Source: Candidatus Eisenbergiella intestinipullorum (GTDB lineage: Bacteria; Bacillota; Clostridia; Lachnospirales; Lachnospiraceae). From it: 33,947 nt of DNA. Positions 1-8,040 of this stretch are shown here, piece by piece. The position numbers and the translations under genes were made by a program. Position 1 is the first letter of the stretch. Each line of letters starts with the position of its first letter. The stretch lies in assembly GCA_019119815.1 (NCBI GenBank), contig DWWH01000082.1, positions 1-33,947 of the forward strand, written 5' to 3'. Below the pieces are notes generated by a model. It saw only the letters and a program-made list of their open reading frames with translations, was not told the DNA's origin and searched no databases.

Positions 1-30
1 TGAAAAATAAGCCTGACGGCTTATTTTTCA
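1..30. terminator. Perfect 13-bp hairpin, probable terminator of the gene before the window
   Basis: Left arm TGAAAAATAAGCC (1-13), loop TGAC (14-17), right arm GGCTTATTTTTCA (18-30). The arms are perfect complements, and the A/T-rich outer part gives a U-rich 3' side on either strand, so it could stop transcription from both directions. The gene it would serve lies outside the window. Confidence 0.65.
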
Positions 31-35
31 ATCGG

Positions 36-135
36 CAGTTTTGCGCCGAAGCACAAAACTGCTGTGATCGCAGAGGAGAAATCACATGCGTGATTTCTCC
101 TCGCGGCCTCAGCGTAGAACGCTTCGGCATGGAGG
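36..135 (+). promoter_or_regulatory. Hairpin-rich leader with possible pseudoknot
   Basis: Two hairpins are seen. The first is CAGTTTTG (36-43) with CAAAACTG (54-61). The second is a perfect 13-bp stem, GAGGAGAAATCAC (73-85) with GTGATTTCTCCTC (90-102), closed by a 4-nt loop. The loop of the first contains GCCGAAGC (45-52), which is perfectly complementary to GCTTCGGC (121-128), just before a GGAGG motif at 131-135. That would allow an 8-bp loop-to-tail pseudoknot next to a ribosome binding site. Whether this is a structured leader RNA, a terminator/antiterminator, or a dispersed palindromic repeat cannot be decided from one copy. I do not recognise a known riboswitch class. Confidence 0.4.
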
Positions 136-177
136 TAAAAATGAGGACAAGGACAGAAAGAAAGGATGAGACGACAG

Positions 178-1500
178 ATGATGGAAAACAGATCGGAAAA
201 AGCCGGATCGCAGGAAGCTTCCATACTGGAGCTTTATCAGACCATGGGGATCTCCGGAGAGGTCTGTGCCTTTGGGAAAAAGGTGCTTGAAGGGCTAGAG
301 GAGCGGTTTCAGAAGATCGATGAGACGGCGGAATACAATCAGATGAAGGTTTTAAAGGCCATGCAGGACAACCGGGTGAGCGAGGCCTGTCTGCTTGGAA
401 CGACGGGCTACGGCTATAATGATCTGGGAAGGGATACGCTGGAGGCGGTGTACGCTTCCGTATTTCATACGGAGGATGCCCTGGTGCGCCCGCAGATCAC
501 CTGCGGCACTCACGCGCTGGCGCTGGCCCTGATGTCCAATCTCAGACCGGGAGATGAGCTCCTTTCTCCGGTGGGAAAGCCCTATGACACCCTGGAGGAG
601 GTGATCGGGATCCGGGATTCCATGGGCTCTCTGAAGGAATACGGGATCCGCTATCGGCAGGTGGATCTGCTGGAGAACGGAAGCTTTGATTATGAGGGCA
701 TCCGCAGCGCGCTGAACGAAAGGACAAAGCTGGTCACCATCCAGCGTTCCAAGGGCTATCAGACCAGGCCCACCCTTTCCGTCTCTGCCATCGGGGAGCT
801 GATCTCCTTTATCAAGGGTATCCGTCCGGATGTGATCTGCATGGTGGACAACTGCTACGGAGAATTTGTGGAAAGGATCGAGCCCACGGATGTGGGAGCG
901 GACATGTGCGTCGGCTCCCTGATCAAGAATCCGGGCGGCGGGCTTGCTCCCATCGGCGGCTATATCGCCGGAAGAAAGGACTGTGTGGAGAATGCGGCCC
1001 GCCGTCTGACCTCGCCGGGGCTGGGCAAGGAGGTGGGCGCGTCTCTCGGCATCCTTCCCCAGTTTTATCAGGGCTTTTTCCTGGCGCCGACGGTAACGGC
1101 CGGGGCCTTAAAAGGAGCGATCTTTGCCGCAAACCTGTTTGAACGGCTGGGCCTTCCTGTGGTCCCCGACGGTACGGAAAGCCGGCACGACATCATCCAG
1201 GCTGTCACCTTTCATGATCCGAAGGGGCTGATCGCCTTTTGCGAGGGCATCCAGGCGGCAGCGCCTGTGGACAGCTTTGTGGTGCCTGAGCCCTGGGATA
1301 TGCCGGGCTATGACAGCCAGGTCATCATGGCGGCCGGAGCCTTTGTATCCGGCTCCTCCATTGAGCTTTCTGCGGATGGGCCTTTAAAGCCGCCCTATGC
1401 GGTCTATTTCCAGGGAGGGCTCACCTGGCCCCATGCCAAATTCGGCATCCTGAAGGCGCTGCAGCGCTGCGTGGATGCAGGCGTGGTGCGTCTTTCCTGA
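178..1500 (+). CDS. Methionine gamma-lyase / aluminium-resistance family PLP enzyme
   Basis: A fold-type I pyridoxal-phosphate protein of the family named after methionine gamma-lyase or aluminium resistance (Bacillus YnbB-like). It is probably a cytosolic C-S lyase acting on sulphur amino acids, but the true substrate of this family is poorly settled. Visible marks are the conserved segment SLIKNPGGGLAPIGGY, whose Lys (about residue 250, codon 925-927) should hold PLP; the upstream VDNCYGEFVE stretch with the Asp that contacts the cofactor ring; and ITCGTHALALAL near residue 110. At 440 residues it is full length. I chose ATG 178, with AAAGGA at 161-166 upstream, over ATG 166, which lies inside that motif. 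It is followed by its own terminator and appears monocistronic in this window. The family call is firm; the reaction is inferred. Confidence 0.88.
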   Translation: MMENRSEKAGSQEASILELYQTMGISGEVCAFGKKVLEGLEERFQKIDETAEYNQMKVLKAMQDNRVSEACLLGTTGYGYNDLGRDTLEAVYASVFHTEDALVRPQITCGTHALALALMSNLRPGDELLSPVGKPYDTLEEVIGIRDSMGSLKEYGIRYRQVDLLENGSFDYEGIRSALNERTKLVTIQRSKGYQTRPTLSVSAIGELISFIKGIRPDVICMVDNCYGEFVERIEPTDVGADMCVGSLIKNPGGGLAPIGGYIAGRKDCVENAARRLTSPGLGKEVGASLGILPQFYQGFFLAPTVTAGALKGAIFAANLFERLGLPVVPDGTESRHDIIQAVTFHDPKGLIAFCEGIQAAAPVDSFVVPEPWDMPGYDSQVIMAAGAFVSGSSIELSADGPLKPPYAVYFQGGLTWPHAKFGILKALQRCVDAGVVRLS

Positions 1501-1574
1501 AGCCGGAGGAAGCCCGGAAGGAGTCTGAAAAAACCGGAAAAATGAGGAAAATACGGCCCGGAAGCTGTCGAATC

Positions 1575-1600
1575 CGGCGAAGCTTTCGCCGAAATTTTTT
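1575..1600 (+). terminator. Rho-independent terminator after the PLP enzyme gene
   Basis: CGGCGAA (1575-1581), 3-nt loop GCT, TTCGCCG (1585-1591), then AAATTTTTT to 1600. The perfect 7-bp stem and T tract lie 75 bases after the stop at 1500. Confidence 0.85.
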
Positions 1601-1612
1601 CCCATTCGCTTC

Positions 1613-1641
1613 TATACACGGATTTGGAAGTATGTTAATAT
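1613..1641 (+). promoter_or_regulatory. Weak promoter candidate for the DUF4321 gene
   Basis: TATACA (1613-1618), 17 bp, TAATAT (1636-1641). Each hexamer matches the sigma-A consensus at about four of six positions. It sits between the terminator at 1575-1600 and the start codon at 1673, where a promoter is expected if the terminator is efficient. Confidence 0.3.
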
Positions 1642-1672
1642 AAGTATTGGCAAAACCTGTAAGGATAAACGG

Positions 1673-1921
1673 ATGAAGAAGATGAAAAGTAAAAACGGAT
1701 GGACCTGTCTGCTTCTGGTGCTCGCGGGAGTGGTCCTCGGCGGCTTTATCGGGAGCCTGTTTCCCGCAAGTCCTCTGAATTTCGGACAGACGTTCGGACT
1801 GACCAGCCCGATGATCCTGGATCTCGGCATCCTGACCATCACCTTTGCGCTGACCATCAAGATCACGATCGCGAGCATTCTGGGAATCGTGATTGCACTG
1901 ATCGTCTACCGTTTCCTGTAA
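1673..1921 (+). CDS. DUF4321 small membrane protein
   Basis: An 82-residue protein with two clear hydrophobic segments (about residues 10-28 and 47-80) and a short basic N-terminus, so a small integral membrane protein. Pattern and position, before radC and mreB, match the DUF4321 family, which in many Clostridia lies next to radC/mre genes. No catalytic motif is visible and the function is unknown. The segment GGFIGSLFPASPLNFGQTFG is the loop between the membrane helices. The start ATG 1673 has AAGGAT at 1661-1666 upstream. The gene may belong with the elongation cluster or be a neighbour only by conserved synteny; the sequence does not say which. Confidence 0.75.
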   Translation: MKKMKSKNGWTCLLLVLAGVVLGGFIGSLFPASPLNFGQTFGLTSPMILDLGILTITFALTIKITIASILGIVIALIVYRFL

Positions 1922-1950
1922 AAGCGGTGGATGCCCTGCCTGCTTTTTTG

Positions 1951-1978
1951 ATAAGCGTTCGGAAATAAGCGTTCGGAA
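1951..1978. repeat. Exact tandem duplication of 14 bp
   Basis: ATAAGCGTTCGGAA occurs at 1951-1964 and again directly at 1965-1978, with no intervening base, in the gap before radC. A single extra copy like this usually comes from slippage. It lies between the T-rich end of a weak hairpin after the DUF4321 gene (AAAAGC 1920-1925, GCTTTTTT 1942-1949) and the radC start. Confidence 0.9.
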
Positions 1979-1998
1979 GCGTGCAGAAAAGAGGCAAT

Positions 1999-2700
1999 AT
2001 GAATCAAACAAAGGAAAAGAAACCATGCTATGAGGAGATGAAGCCCTACGAGAAGTTTCTTGCGCAGGGTCCGGAATACCTGACGGAGGCGGAGCTTCTG
2101 GCGATCATCATCCGCACCGGGACGAAAAGCGTCGATTCCCTGCAGCTTGCCAGACAGGTGCTTTCGCTGCCGAAGGGACAGGAAAAGGGGCTTCTGGGGC
2201 TTCGGTATCTGTCCGTTTCCGACCTCTGCAGGGTCAGCGGGATCGGTCAGGTGAAGGCGGTGAAGATCAAGTGTCTGATCGAGCTTTCCCGCAGGCTTTC
2301 CATGGCGGACAGGCGCGACCGGCTTCAGTTTAGCCGGCCGGATACCGTGGCAGACTATTATATGGAGCGCATGCGGTATCTGCAGACGGAGGAGGTGATC
2401 CTGGTGATGACCGACAACAAGAACCGTCTGATCTGTGACCGGGTGCTTTCCCAGGGAACGGTGAACTGCTCCCTGATGTCTCCCAGAGAGGTCTTCCTCG
2501 TAGCGCTGGAATACCATGCGGTGCATATCCTGCTGATCCACAATCACCCAAGCGGCGATGCGGCGCCCAGCAGACAGGATATTGAAATTACGGAGCATCT
2601 TGCCAGGCTGTGCGATATGATGCAGCTTCCCCTCCTGGACCATATCATCGTGGGGGACGGCTGCTATGTGAGCTTTAAGGAATCCGGCCTGCTGAAATAA
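1999..2700 (+). CDS. radC: RadC family JAB/MPN-domain protein
   Basis: RadC family protein, 233 residues. The N-terminal half carries a helix-hairpin-helix-like stretch (LCRVSGIGQVKAVKIKCLIE). The C-terminal JAB/MPN metalloprotease fold has the motif HNHPSGD followed by PSRQD, with an upstream Glu in the EVFLVALEYHAVH segment, giving the usual E, HxH and D zinc ligands. The family is widely annotated as DNA repair, but that role is disputed; the metal-site fold is the solid part. I prefer ATG 1999, with GAGG at 1991-1994, over the in-frame GTG at 1981, which has a poorer ribosome site. Adjacency to mreB is conserved in Firmicutes. Confidence 0.9.
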   Translation: MNQTKEKKPCYEEMKPYEKFLAQGPEYLTEAELLAIIIRTGTKSVDSLQLARQVLSLPKGQEKGLLGLRYLSVSDLCRVSGIGQVKAVKIKCLIELSRRLSMADRRDRLQFSRPDTVADYYMERMRYLQTEEVILVMTDNKNRLICDRVLSQGTVNCSLMSPREVFLVALEYHAVHILLIHNHPSGDAAPSRQDIEITEHLARLCDMMQLPLLDHIIVGDGCYVSFKESGLLK

Positions 2701-2710
2701 GGAAGGAGAA

Positions 2711-3727
2711 ATGATTTTGTCTACGAATGCTTTTGGAATCGATCTGGGTACGAGCAATATCAAGATTTACAGCGCGGCGGACGATCACATCATGATCGAG
2801 AAGAACATGATCGCCATCCAGAATAAGAAGAATATCTTCGCATACGGAGATTCCGCCTATGAAATGTATGAGAAGGCGCCGGGAAATATTCAGATTTCCT
2901 ATCCTCTCTGCAACGGGGTGATCGCCGACATCCGGAACATGGAAACGCTGATCCGTTTTTTCATTACGGACATTTCCAAGGGAAATGTGAAGCCTGCGGA
3001 TTATTATATTGCGGTTCCCACCGACATCACGGAGGTGGAGAAGAGAGCCTTCTACGACCTGATCAAGGATGCCAACGTGAAGGCAAAGAAGATCATGGTG
3101 GTGGAAAAGGCGGTGGCCGACGGCCTGGGCCTGGACATTGACGTGAAGAATTCCCAGGGCGTTCTGGTGGTGAACGTGGGACATGACACCACGGAGGTTT
3201 CCATCCTCTCCCTGGGAGGCATCGTTCTGAGCCGCCTGATCAAGACGGGCGGGCTGAAATTCGACGAGGCGATCCGCAGCGCGGTCCGGAAGGAATATGG
3301 CCTTCTGATCGGCGGAAAGACGGCGGAAGGCATCAAGAAATCCCTGGCCGGACTGGAGGAGGCCGGAACAGGAGCACAGGTGTTCGGACGCGACATCGTG
3401 ACCGGTCTTCCCGTGGAGAGAGAGATCCCGTCCGATCTGGTAGTCTCCTGCCTGGAAGAGCATTTCAACACGATCATCGACTGCGTGAAGCTGATCCTGG
3501 AGCGTACGCCTCCGGAGCTGGGCGCGGATATTTACCGCCATGGCATCTATCTGACGGGAGGAGCTTCCCAGATCAGCCATCTGGCGGATAAGCTGAAAAA
3601 CAGCACGGGCCTGAAGGTGAACGTGGCGGAGCGCCCGGTTGAAAGTGTGGTGCTCGGACTTTCCAAGATCCTGAACGACGACAATTACAAGTCGGTTGCC
3701 TATGCGATCGAAGGGATGGGTAAATGA
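2711..3727 (+). CDS. mreB: MreB/Mbl-type rod-shape actin homologue (diverged)
   Basis: Actin-like ATPase that forms membrane-associated filaments guiding side-wall peptidoglycan synthesis. The phosphate-1 loop GIDLGTSNIKIY is near the N-terminus, and a TDITEVEKRAF segment and a C-terminal LTGGASQI loop follow. The phosphate-2 loop reads NVGHDTTEV (about residues 155-163) where MreB proteins usually have DIGGGTTEV, so it is a divergent member. Length, 338 residues, is normal. Start: ATG 2711 has AAGGA at 2699-2703 in range; an in-frame TTG at 2717 has AGGAG at 2704-2708 with better spacing, giving a protein two residues shorter. It begins the mreBCD set and overlaps mreC by four bases (ATGA), so translation is probably coupled. 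Confidence 0.9.
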   Translation: MILSTNAFGIDLGTSNIKIYSAADDHIMIEKNMIAIQNKKNIFAYGDSAYEMYEKAPGNIQISYPLCNGVIADIRNMETLIRFFITDISKGNVKPADYYIAVPTDITEVEKRAFYDLIKDANVKAKKIMVVEKAVADGLGLDIDVKNSQGVLVVNVGHDTTEVSILSLGGIVLSRLIKTGGLKFDEAIRSAVRKEYGLLIGGKTAEGIKKSLAGLEEAGTGAQVFGRDIVTGLPVEREIPSDLVVSCLEEHFNTIIDCVKLILERTPPELGADIYRHGIYLTGGASQISHLADKLKNSTGLKVNVAERPVESVVLGLSKILNDDNYKSVAYAIEGMGK

Positions 3728-4602
3728 GTCCTGTAGTCAAGAAAAAGAAAAACAAGTTTACGCTCCCCGGGAAGTATCTTCTGATGATCCTCACGGGTCT
3801 CTGTGTGCTCCTGATGATCATCACCTTCCGTACCGATCTTTTTGAAGGACCGCTGCGGACCGTTGCCGGTTACGTGGTGGTCCCCTTTCAGAAGGGCATC
3901 GCCTCCGTGGGCGGATACCTGTATGACCGGGCGGAGGAGATGGGAAGGCTCCAGGATGCGCTGCGGGAGAATGAACGCCTGCAGCAGGAGATTGCGGATC
4001 TTACCATGGAAAACGCCCAGCTGCAGCAGGACCGCTACGAGCTGGAAAACCTGCGGAGCCTTTACGGGATCGACGAGGAGACCGCCGATTACGAAAAGAC
4101 CGGTGCGCGGGTGATCGCCAGCGATGCCACCAACTGGTTCTATTCCTTCACCATCGACAAGGGATCGGAGGACGGGATCGGGGTGGATATGAACGTGATC
4201 GCCGGCGGCGGCCTGGTGGGCCGCGTTGTGAGCGTGGGCCCCAACTATGCGCATGTGCTCTCCATCATTGCGGACAATTCCAATGTGTATGGAACGGTGC
4301 TCACGACTTCTGCAAATCTCCTGGTTTCGGGAGACCTTCAGTCCGTCATGACGGACGGCGTGATCCGTTTTGAACAGCTCTCCGACCGGGATGATCAGGT
4401 ACGGCAGGGGGACAAGGTGGTCACCTCCGACATCAGCAGCAAATACCTTCCCGATATTCCGATCGGCTACATCGGCTCCATCGAAACTGCCGCCAATAAT
4501 ATGACCAAGTACGGCACGATCACGCCGGCTGTTGATTTTCAGCATCTGCAGGAGGTCCTGGTGATCCTGGAAACGAAGCAGCAGATTCCGGAAGAAGAGT
4601 AG
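3724..4602 (+). CDS. mreC: Rod-shape determining protein MreC
   Basis: A bitopic membrane protein of 292 residues that links MreB filaments to the extracellular elongation machinery. It shows a short basic cytosolic tail (KKKKNK), one membrane helix (about residues 17-38), an extracytoplasmic coiled-coil rich in Glu, Leu and Gln (about 70-115, ENERLQQEIADLTMENAQLQ), and the two beta-barrel subdomains with the recognisable GLVGRVVSVGPNYAHVLSI and GDKVVTSDISSKYLPDIPIG stretches. The length is typical. ATG 3724 overlaps the mreB stop by four bases. It forms one transcription unit with mreB and mreD. Confidence 0.95.
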   Translation: MSPVVKKKKNKFTLPGKYLLMILTGLCVLLMIITFRTDLFEGPLRTVAGYVVVPFQKGIASVGGYLYDRAEEMGRLQDALRENERLQQEIADLTMENAQLQQDRYELENLRSLYGIDEETADYEKTGARVIASDATNWFYSFTIDKGSEDGIGVDMNVIAGGGLVGRVVSVGPNYAHVLSIIADNSNVYGTVLTTSANLLVSGDLQSVMTDGVIRFEQLSDRDDQVRQGDKVVTSDISSKYLPDIPIGYIGSIETAANNMTKYGTITPAVDFQHLQEVLVILETKQQIPEEE

Positions 4603-4622
4603 AAAGGCGGTGCGGATCAGAC

Positions 4623-5132
4623 GTGAGAAAATATTTTGTTCTGGCACTCCTTCTCTTTCTTTGCTATCTGCTTCAGTCCTCCGTGCTTCCCGCCATCGCA
4701 TTCGGCGGGATCATGCCAAACCTTCTGATCATCTTCGTAGCTGCCTGCGGCTTTATGAACGGCGAGATCTGCGGTCTGGTCACAGGCTTTGTCTGCGGCC
4801 TCCTGGTGGATGTGTTCGGAGGTGAGGTGATCGGCTTTTATGCGCTGGTCTATATGACAACAGGATATATCAACGGCATGTTTCAGCGGATCTTTTATCC
4901 GGAGGACATGAAACTGCCGTTGATCTTGATTTTGGGAAGCGACCTCGGATACGGGCTTCTGTGCTATCTTCTGCTGTTCCTTCTGCGCAGCAGGCTTGAC
5001 GCCGGATTTTATCTTCTGCACGTCATTCTGCCGGAAGCGGTATATACGATCGTGATCGCATTTGCGGTATATCCGCTTCTGCTTCTGATACATAAGAAAC
5101 TGGAGGCTGCACAGAAAGGAAGTAAGGAGTAG
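4623..5132 (+). CDS. mreD: Rod-shape determining protein MreD
   Basis: A 169-residue polytopic membrane protein, almost wholly hydrophobic with about five helices, in the invariant place between mreC and the elongation PBP2. The N-terminus FVLALLLFLCYLLQSSVLP and the GEVIGFYALVYMTTGYINGM segment resemble MreD of Firmicutes. It is a partner of MreC and PBP2/RodA in the elongasome. The start is GTG 4623. Its ribosome site is weak (the nearest purine run, AGAAAGGCGG, is at 4601-4610, over 10 bases away), so expression may rely on coupling to mreC, which ends at 4602. Confidence 0.9.
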   Translation: MRKYFVLALLLFLCYLLQSSVLPAIAFGGIMPNLLIIFVAACGFMNGEICGLVTGFVCGLLVDVFGGEVIGFYALVYMTTGYINGMFQRIFYPEDMKLPLILILGSDLGYGLLCYLLLFLLRSRLDAGFYLLHVILPEAVYTIVIAFAVYPLLLLIHKKLEAAQKGSKE

Positions 5133-5137
5133 GAAAC

Positions 5138-8002
5138 TTGTTGGAAAGAATACGCGACGGCATTGTAAATTTCATAACCTCACGGACCACGGTCCTGACC
5201 ATCCTTTTCATCGTGATGGCAGGGGCCCTGATCCAGCGGATCTTCGAGCTGCAGATCGTCAACGGGGAAACCTATCAGAATGAATTTTCCCTGCAGATCC
5301 GAAGAGAACGCTCCATTCCCAGTTCCCGCGGCAATATCTACGACCGCAACGGCAAGCTGCTTGCCTATAATGATCTGGCCTATTCCGTGACCATCGAGGA
5401 TGTCTATGAGAACACCAACAAAAATGCCAATATGAACGCGACCCTTCTGAGGGTATTTGACATCCTGGAGGAAAACGGGGATGAGGTAGTCAGCGATTTC
5501 AATGTCTATCTGGATGAGGATGCGGATTATGCTTTCAGCGTCAGCGGGACGAGCCTGCAGCGCTTCCTGGCGGACGTATACGGTTATGCATCCATCGATG
5601 ACATGGATGAATGGGAAAAGAATTCCACGCCCCGGGATGTGATCGATTTCCTGTGCGAAAACTACGGGATCGGGGAACGGACGGACCCGGATGACAGCAG
5701 TACCTTTGTCCCCGGGCAGGGCTATACGAAGGAAGAAGTATTAAAGCTTGTTACCGTACGCTACGCCATGCGCGCGAACAGCTATCAGAAATACATACCG
5801 ACCACCATCGCCACGGATGTGAGCGAGAAGACGGTGGCCGCCATCGAGGAAAACAAGTCGGAGCTTACGGGGATCGACATCGCGGAGGACACCATCCGGC
5901 GGTATGTGAACGGCACCTATTTTTCTCATATCATCGGCTATACCGGAAAGATCTCCTCAGAGGAGCTGAAGAGCCTGAACGAACAGACCGACGACGGCTC
6001 CGGCGAGGAACGCTATGAAATGAACGACACGGTGGGAAAATCCGGCATTGAAAGCGTGATGGAGACATACCTGCAGGGAGAAAAGGGCAGCGAGACCATC
6101 TACGTGGACAACCTGGGGCGGGAGATCTACTCGGAAGGCCGGGTGGAATCCGTAGCAGGCGGAAACGTTTATCTGACGCTGGATGCGGACCTGCAGGAGG
6201 CGGTGTACAATATCCTGGAGGAGAGCATTGCCGGAATCCTTCTGGATAAGATCCGGAACGTGAAGGTGTACAATTCCACGGGCCGGGCGTCGGACATCAT
6301 CATACCGATCGACGATGTCTATTTTGCTCTGTTTAACAATAACGTGATCGACATGGACCATCTGGGTCTGGACAGCGCCGGAACCTATGAAAAAGAAGTC
6401 TATCAGGCATTTCTGTCCTGGCAGGAGAGGGTTTTAAGCTGGCTTTCCCAGGAGCTGTATGCGGACCGCACGCCCTACTATGAGCTGGACGCGGAGTTTC
6501 AGGCCTATGAGAGCTATATCGTCAATGACCTTCTGATCGACGACACCGGCGTCCTTTCCGTGGATTCCCAGGATGAGGTCTATCAGCAGTGGGCGTCGGA
6601 AGAAACCCTGTCGCTGAGCGAATTTCTGGAATATGCCATCGCGCAGAACTGGGTGGATGTGACCAAGCTGTCCATGGAAGAAAGCTATGCGGATTCCGCA
6701 GAGGTGTTCGACCGGCTGACCGAATTCATCGTGCAGGAGCTGGACAGCAAGGCCTTTTATAAGGAAATGTACCGCTACATGATCCGCAGCAGTGCCATTA
6801 CCGGTACGCAGGTCTGCATGATCCTGATCGAGCAGAACCTGGTTTCCGTGACGAAGGAGGAGCAGGAGGAGCTTCTTTCGGGGGCGGTTTCCGCCTATGA
6901 TTTCATGAGGGAGCTGATCTCAAAGCTGCAGATCACGCCGGCTCAGCTGGCTTTAAACCCCTATTCCGGCTCCTGCGTGGTGGTGGATCCGAATTCCGGC
7001 GAGGTACTGGCGCTGGTGAGCTATCCCAGCTATGACAACAACCGCCTGGCAAACGGGATCGACTCGGAGTATTATTCCGGGCTGCAGAACGATCTGTCCA
7101 ATCCGCTTTGGGATTATGCCACGCAGATGCGTTCCGCTCCCGGTTCCACTTATAAGCCGGTGGTCGCCAGCGCCCTTCTGATGGAGGGTGTGACCAACCT
7201 CACGGAAACGGTGGACTGCGTGGGCGCGTTCACCAGATTTTCCGATATGACTTTCCGCTGCCATATTTATCCCGGCGCACACGGAGAGCTGAACATCACG
7301 CAGGCGATCACCAAGTCCTGCAACTATTTCTTTTACGAAATGGCTTACCGGATGGGAACCGGAGCTGACGGGACCTTTAACTCGGATCTGGCCAATGAGA
7401 AGATGAGGGTGTATGCCGATCTGTACGGCCTGACGGAAAAATCCGGCGTGGAGATCGAGGAATCCTCGCCGCAGTTTTCTACGGAAAATGCGGTTCCCTC
7501 CGCCATCGGACAGGGAAACCACAACTATACCACGGTAGGGCTTGCCCGTTATGTCGCGACAGTCGCCAACAGGGGCACCTGTTATAACCTGAGCCTTCTG
7601 GACCGGGTGACGGATCATGCGGGAAACCTTCTTGAAGACTTCACTCCTGAAGTGAGAAATACTATAGAAATGCCCACAGCCTACTGGGATGCCATCCACG
7701 AAGGAATGCTGGGCGTAACGGAAAACAAGGCTTATTTCAGAGAGCTTTCGATCGATACGGCGGGCAAGACCGGAACGGCCGAGATCACCAGTCTGGTGCC
7801 GAACCACGCACTGTTTATCGGTTTTGCCCCCTATGAGGATCCCCAAATCGCCCTTGCGGTCAGGATCGGAAACGGATATTCTTCGGACTACGCTTCCCAG
7901 GTTGGCTGTAAGGTGGTCGAGTATTACTTCGGCCTGGACGATGAAGACGAGATCATCACGGGCGGAGCCGATATTTCGGAAGACGCGGGTGGAGGCGATT
8001 AA
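5138..8002 (+). CDS. mrdA: Elongation penicillin-binding protein 2 (class B transpeptidase) with large insert
   Basis: Class B PBP that cross-links lateral-wall peptidoglycan with RodA. An N-terminal membrane anchor (about residues 17-33) is followed by the dimerisation/pedestal region with RGNIYDRNGKLLAYN. The transpeptidase domain has SxxK as STYK (Ser670, Lys673), SxN as SCN (727-729) and KTG at 877-879, all intact. The protein is 954 residues, far above the usual 600-720. The extra length is an acidic segment of about 250 residues between LDADLQEAV (about 349-357) and the transpeptidase entry GSCVVVDPNSGEVLAL (611 on), where most homologues have a short linker. TTG 5138 is chosen because AAGGAG at 5124-5129 is well spaced; TTG 5141 is one codon later. 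The acidic C-terminal tail is also unusual. Confidence 0.93.
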   Translation: MLERIRDGIVNFITSRTTVLTILFIVMAGALIQRIFELQIVNGETYQNEFSLQIRRERSIPSSRGNIYDRNGKLLAYNDLAYSVTIEDVYENTNKNANMNATLLRVFDILEENGDEVVSDFNVYLDEDADYAFSVSGTSLQRFLADVYGYASIDDMDEWEKNSTPRDVIDFLCENYGIGERTDPDDSSTFVPGQGYTKEEVLKLVTVRYAMRANSYQKYIPTTIATDVSEKTVAAIEENKSELTGIDIAEDTIRRYVNGTYFSHIIGYTGKISSEELKSLNEQTDDGSGEERYEMNDTVGKSGIESVMETYLQGEKGSETIYVDNLGREIYSEGRVESVAGGNVYLTLDADLQEAVYNILEESIAGILLDKIRNVKVYNSTGRASDIIIPIDDVYFALFNNNVIDMDHLGLDSAGTYEKEVYQAFLSWQERVLSWLSQELYADRTPYYELDAEFQAYESYIVNDLLIDDTGVLSVDSQDEVYQQWASEETLSLSEFLEYAIAQNWVDVTKLSMEESYADSAEVFDRLTEFIVQELDSKAFYKEMYRYMIRSSAITGTQVCMILIEQNLVSVTKEEQEELLSGAVSAYDFMRELISKLQITPAQLALNPYSGSCVVVDPNSGEVLALVSYPSYDNNRLANGIDSEYYSGLQNDLSNPLWDYATQMRSAPGSTYKPVVASALLMEGVTNLTETVDCVGAFTRFSDMTFRCHIYPGAHGELNITQAITKSCNYFFYEMAYRMGTGADGTFNSDLANEKMRVYADLYGLTEKSGVEIEESSPQFSTENAVPSAIGQGNHNYTTVGLARYVATVANRGTCYNLSLLDRVTDHAGNLLEDFTPEVRNTIEMPTAYWDAIHEGMLGVTENKAYFRELSIDTAGKTGTAEITSLVPNHALFIGFAPYEDPQIALAVRIGNGYSSDYASQVGCKVVEYYFGLDDEDEIITGGADISEDAGGGD

Positions 8003-8040
8003 TTACGAAAAATACGAAGACGGCCGGAAAGGATGCGGTA

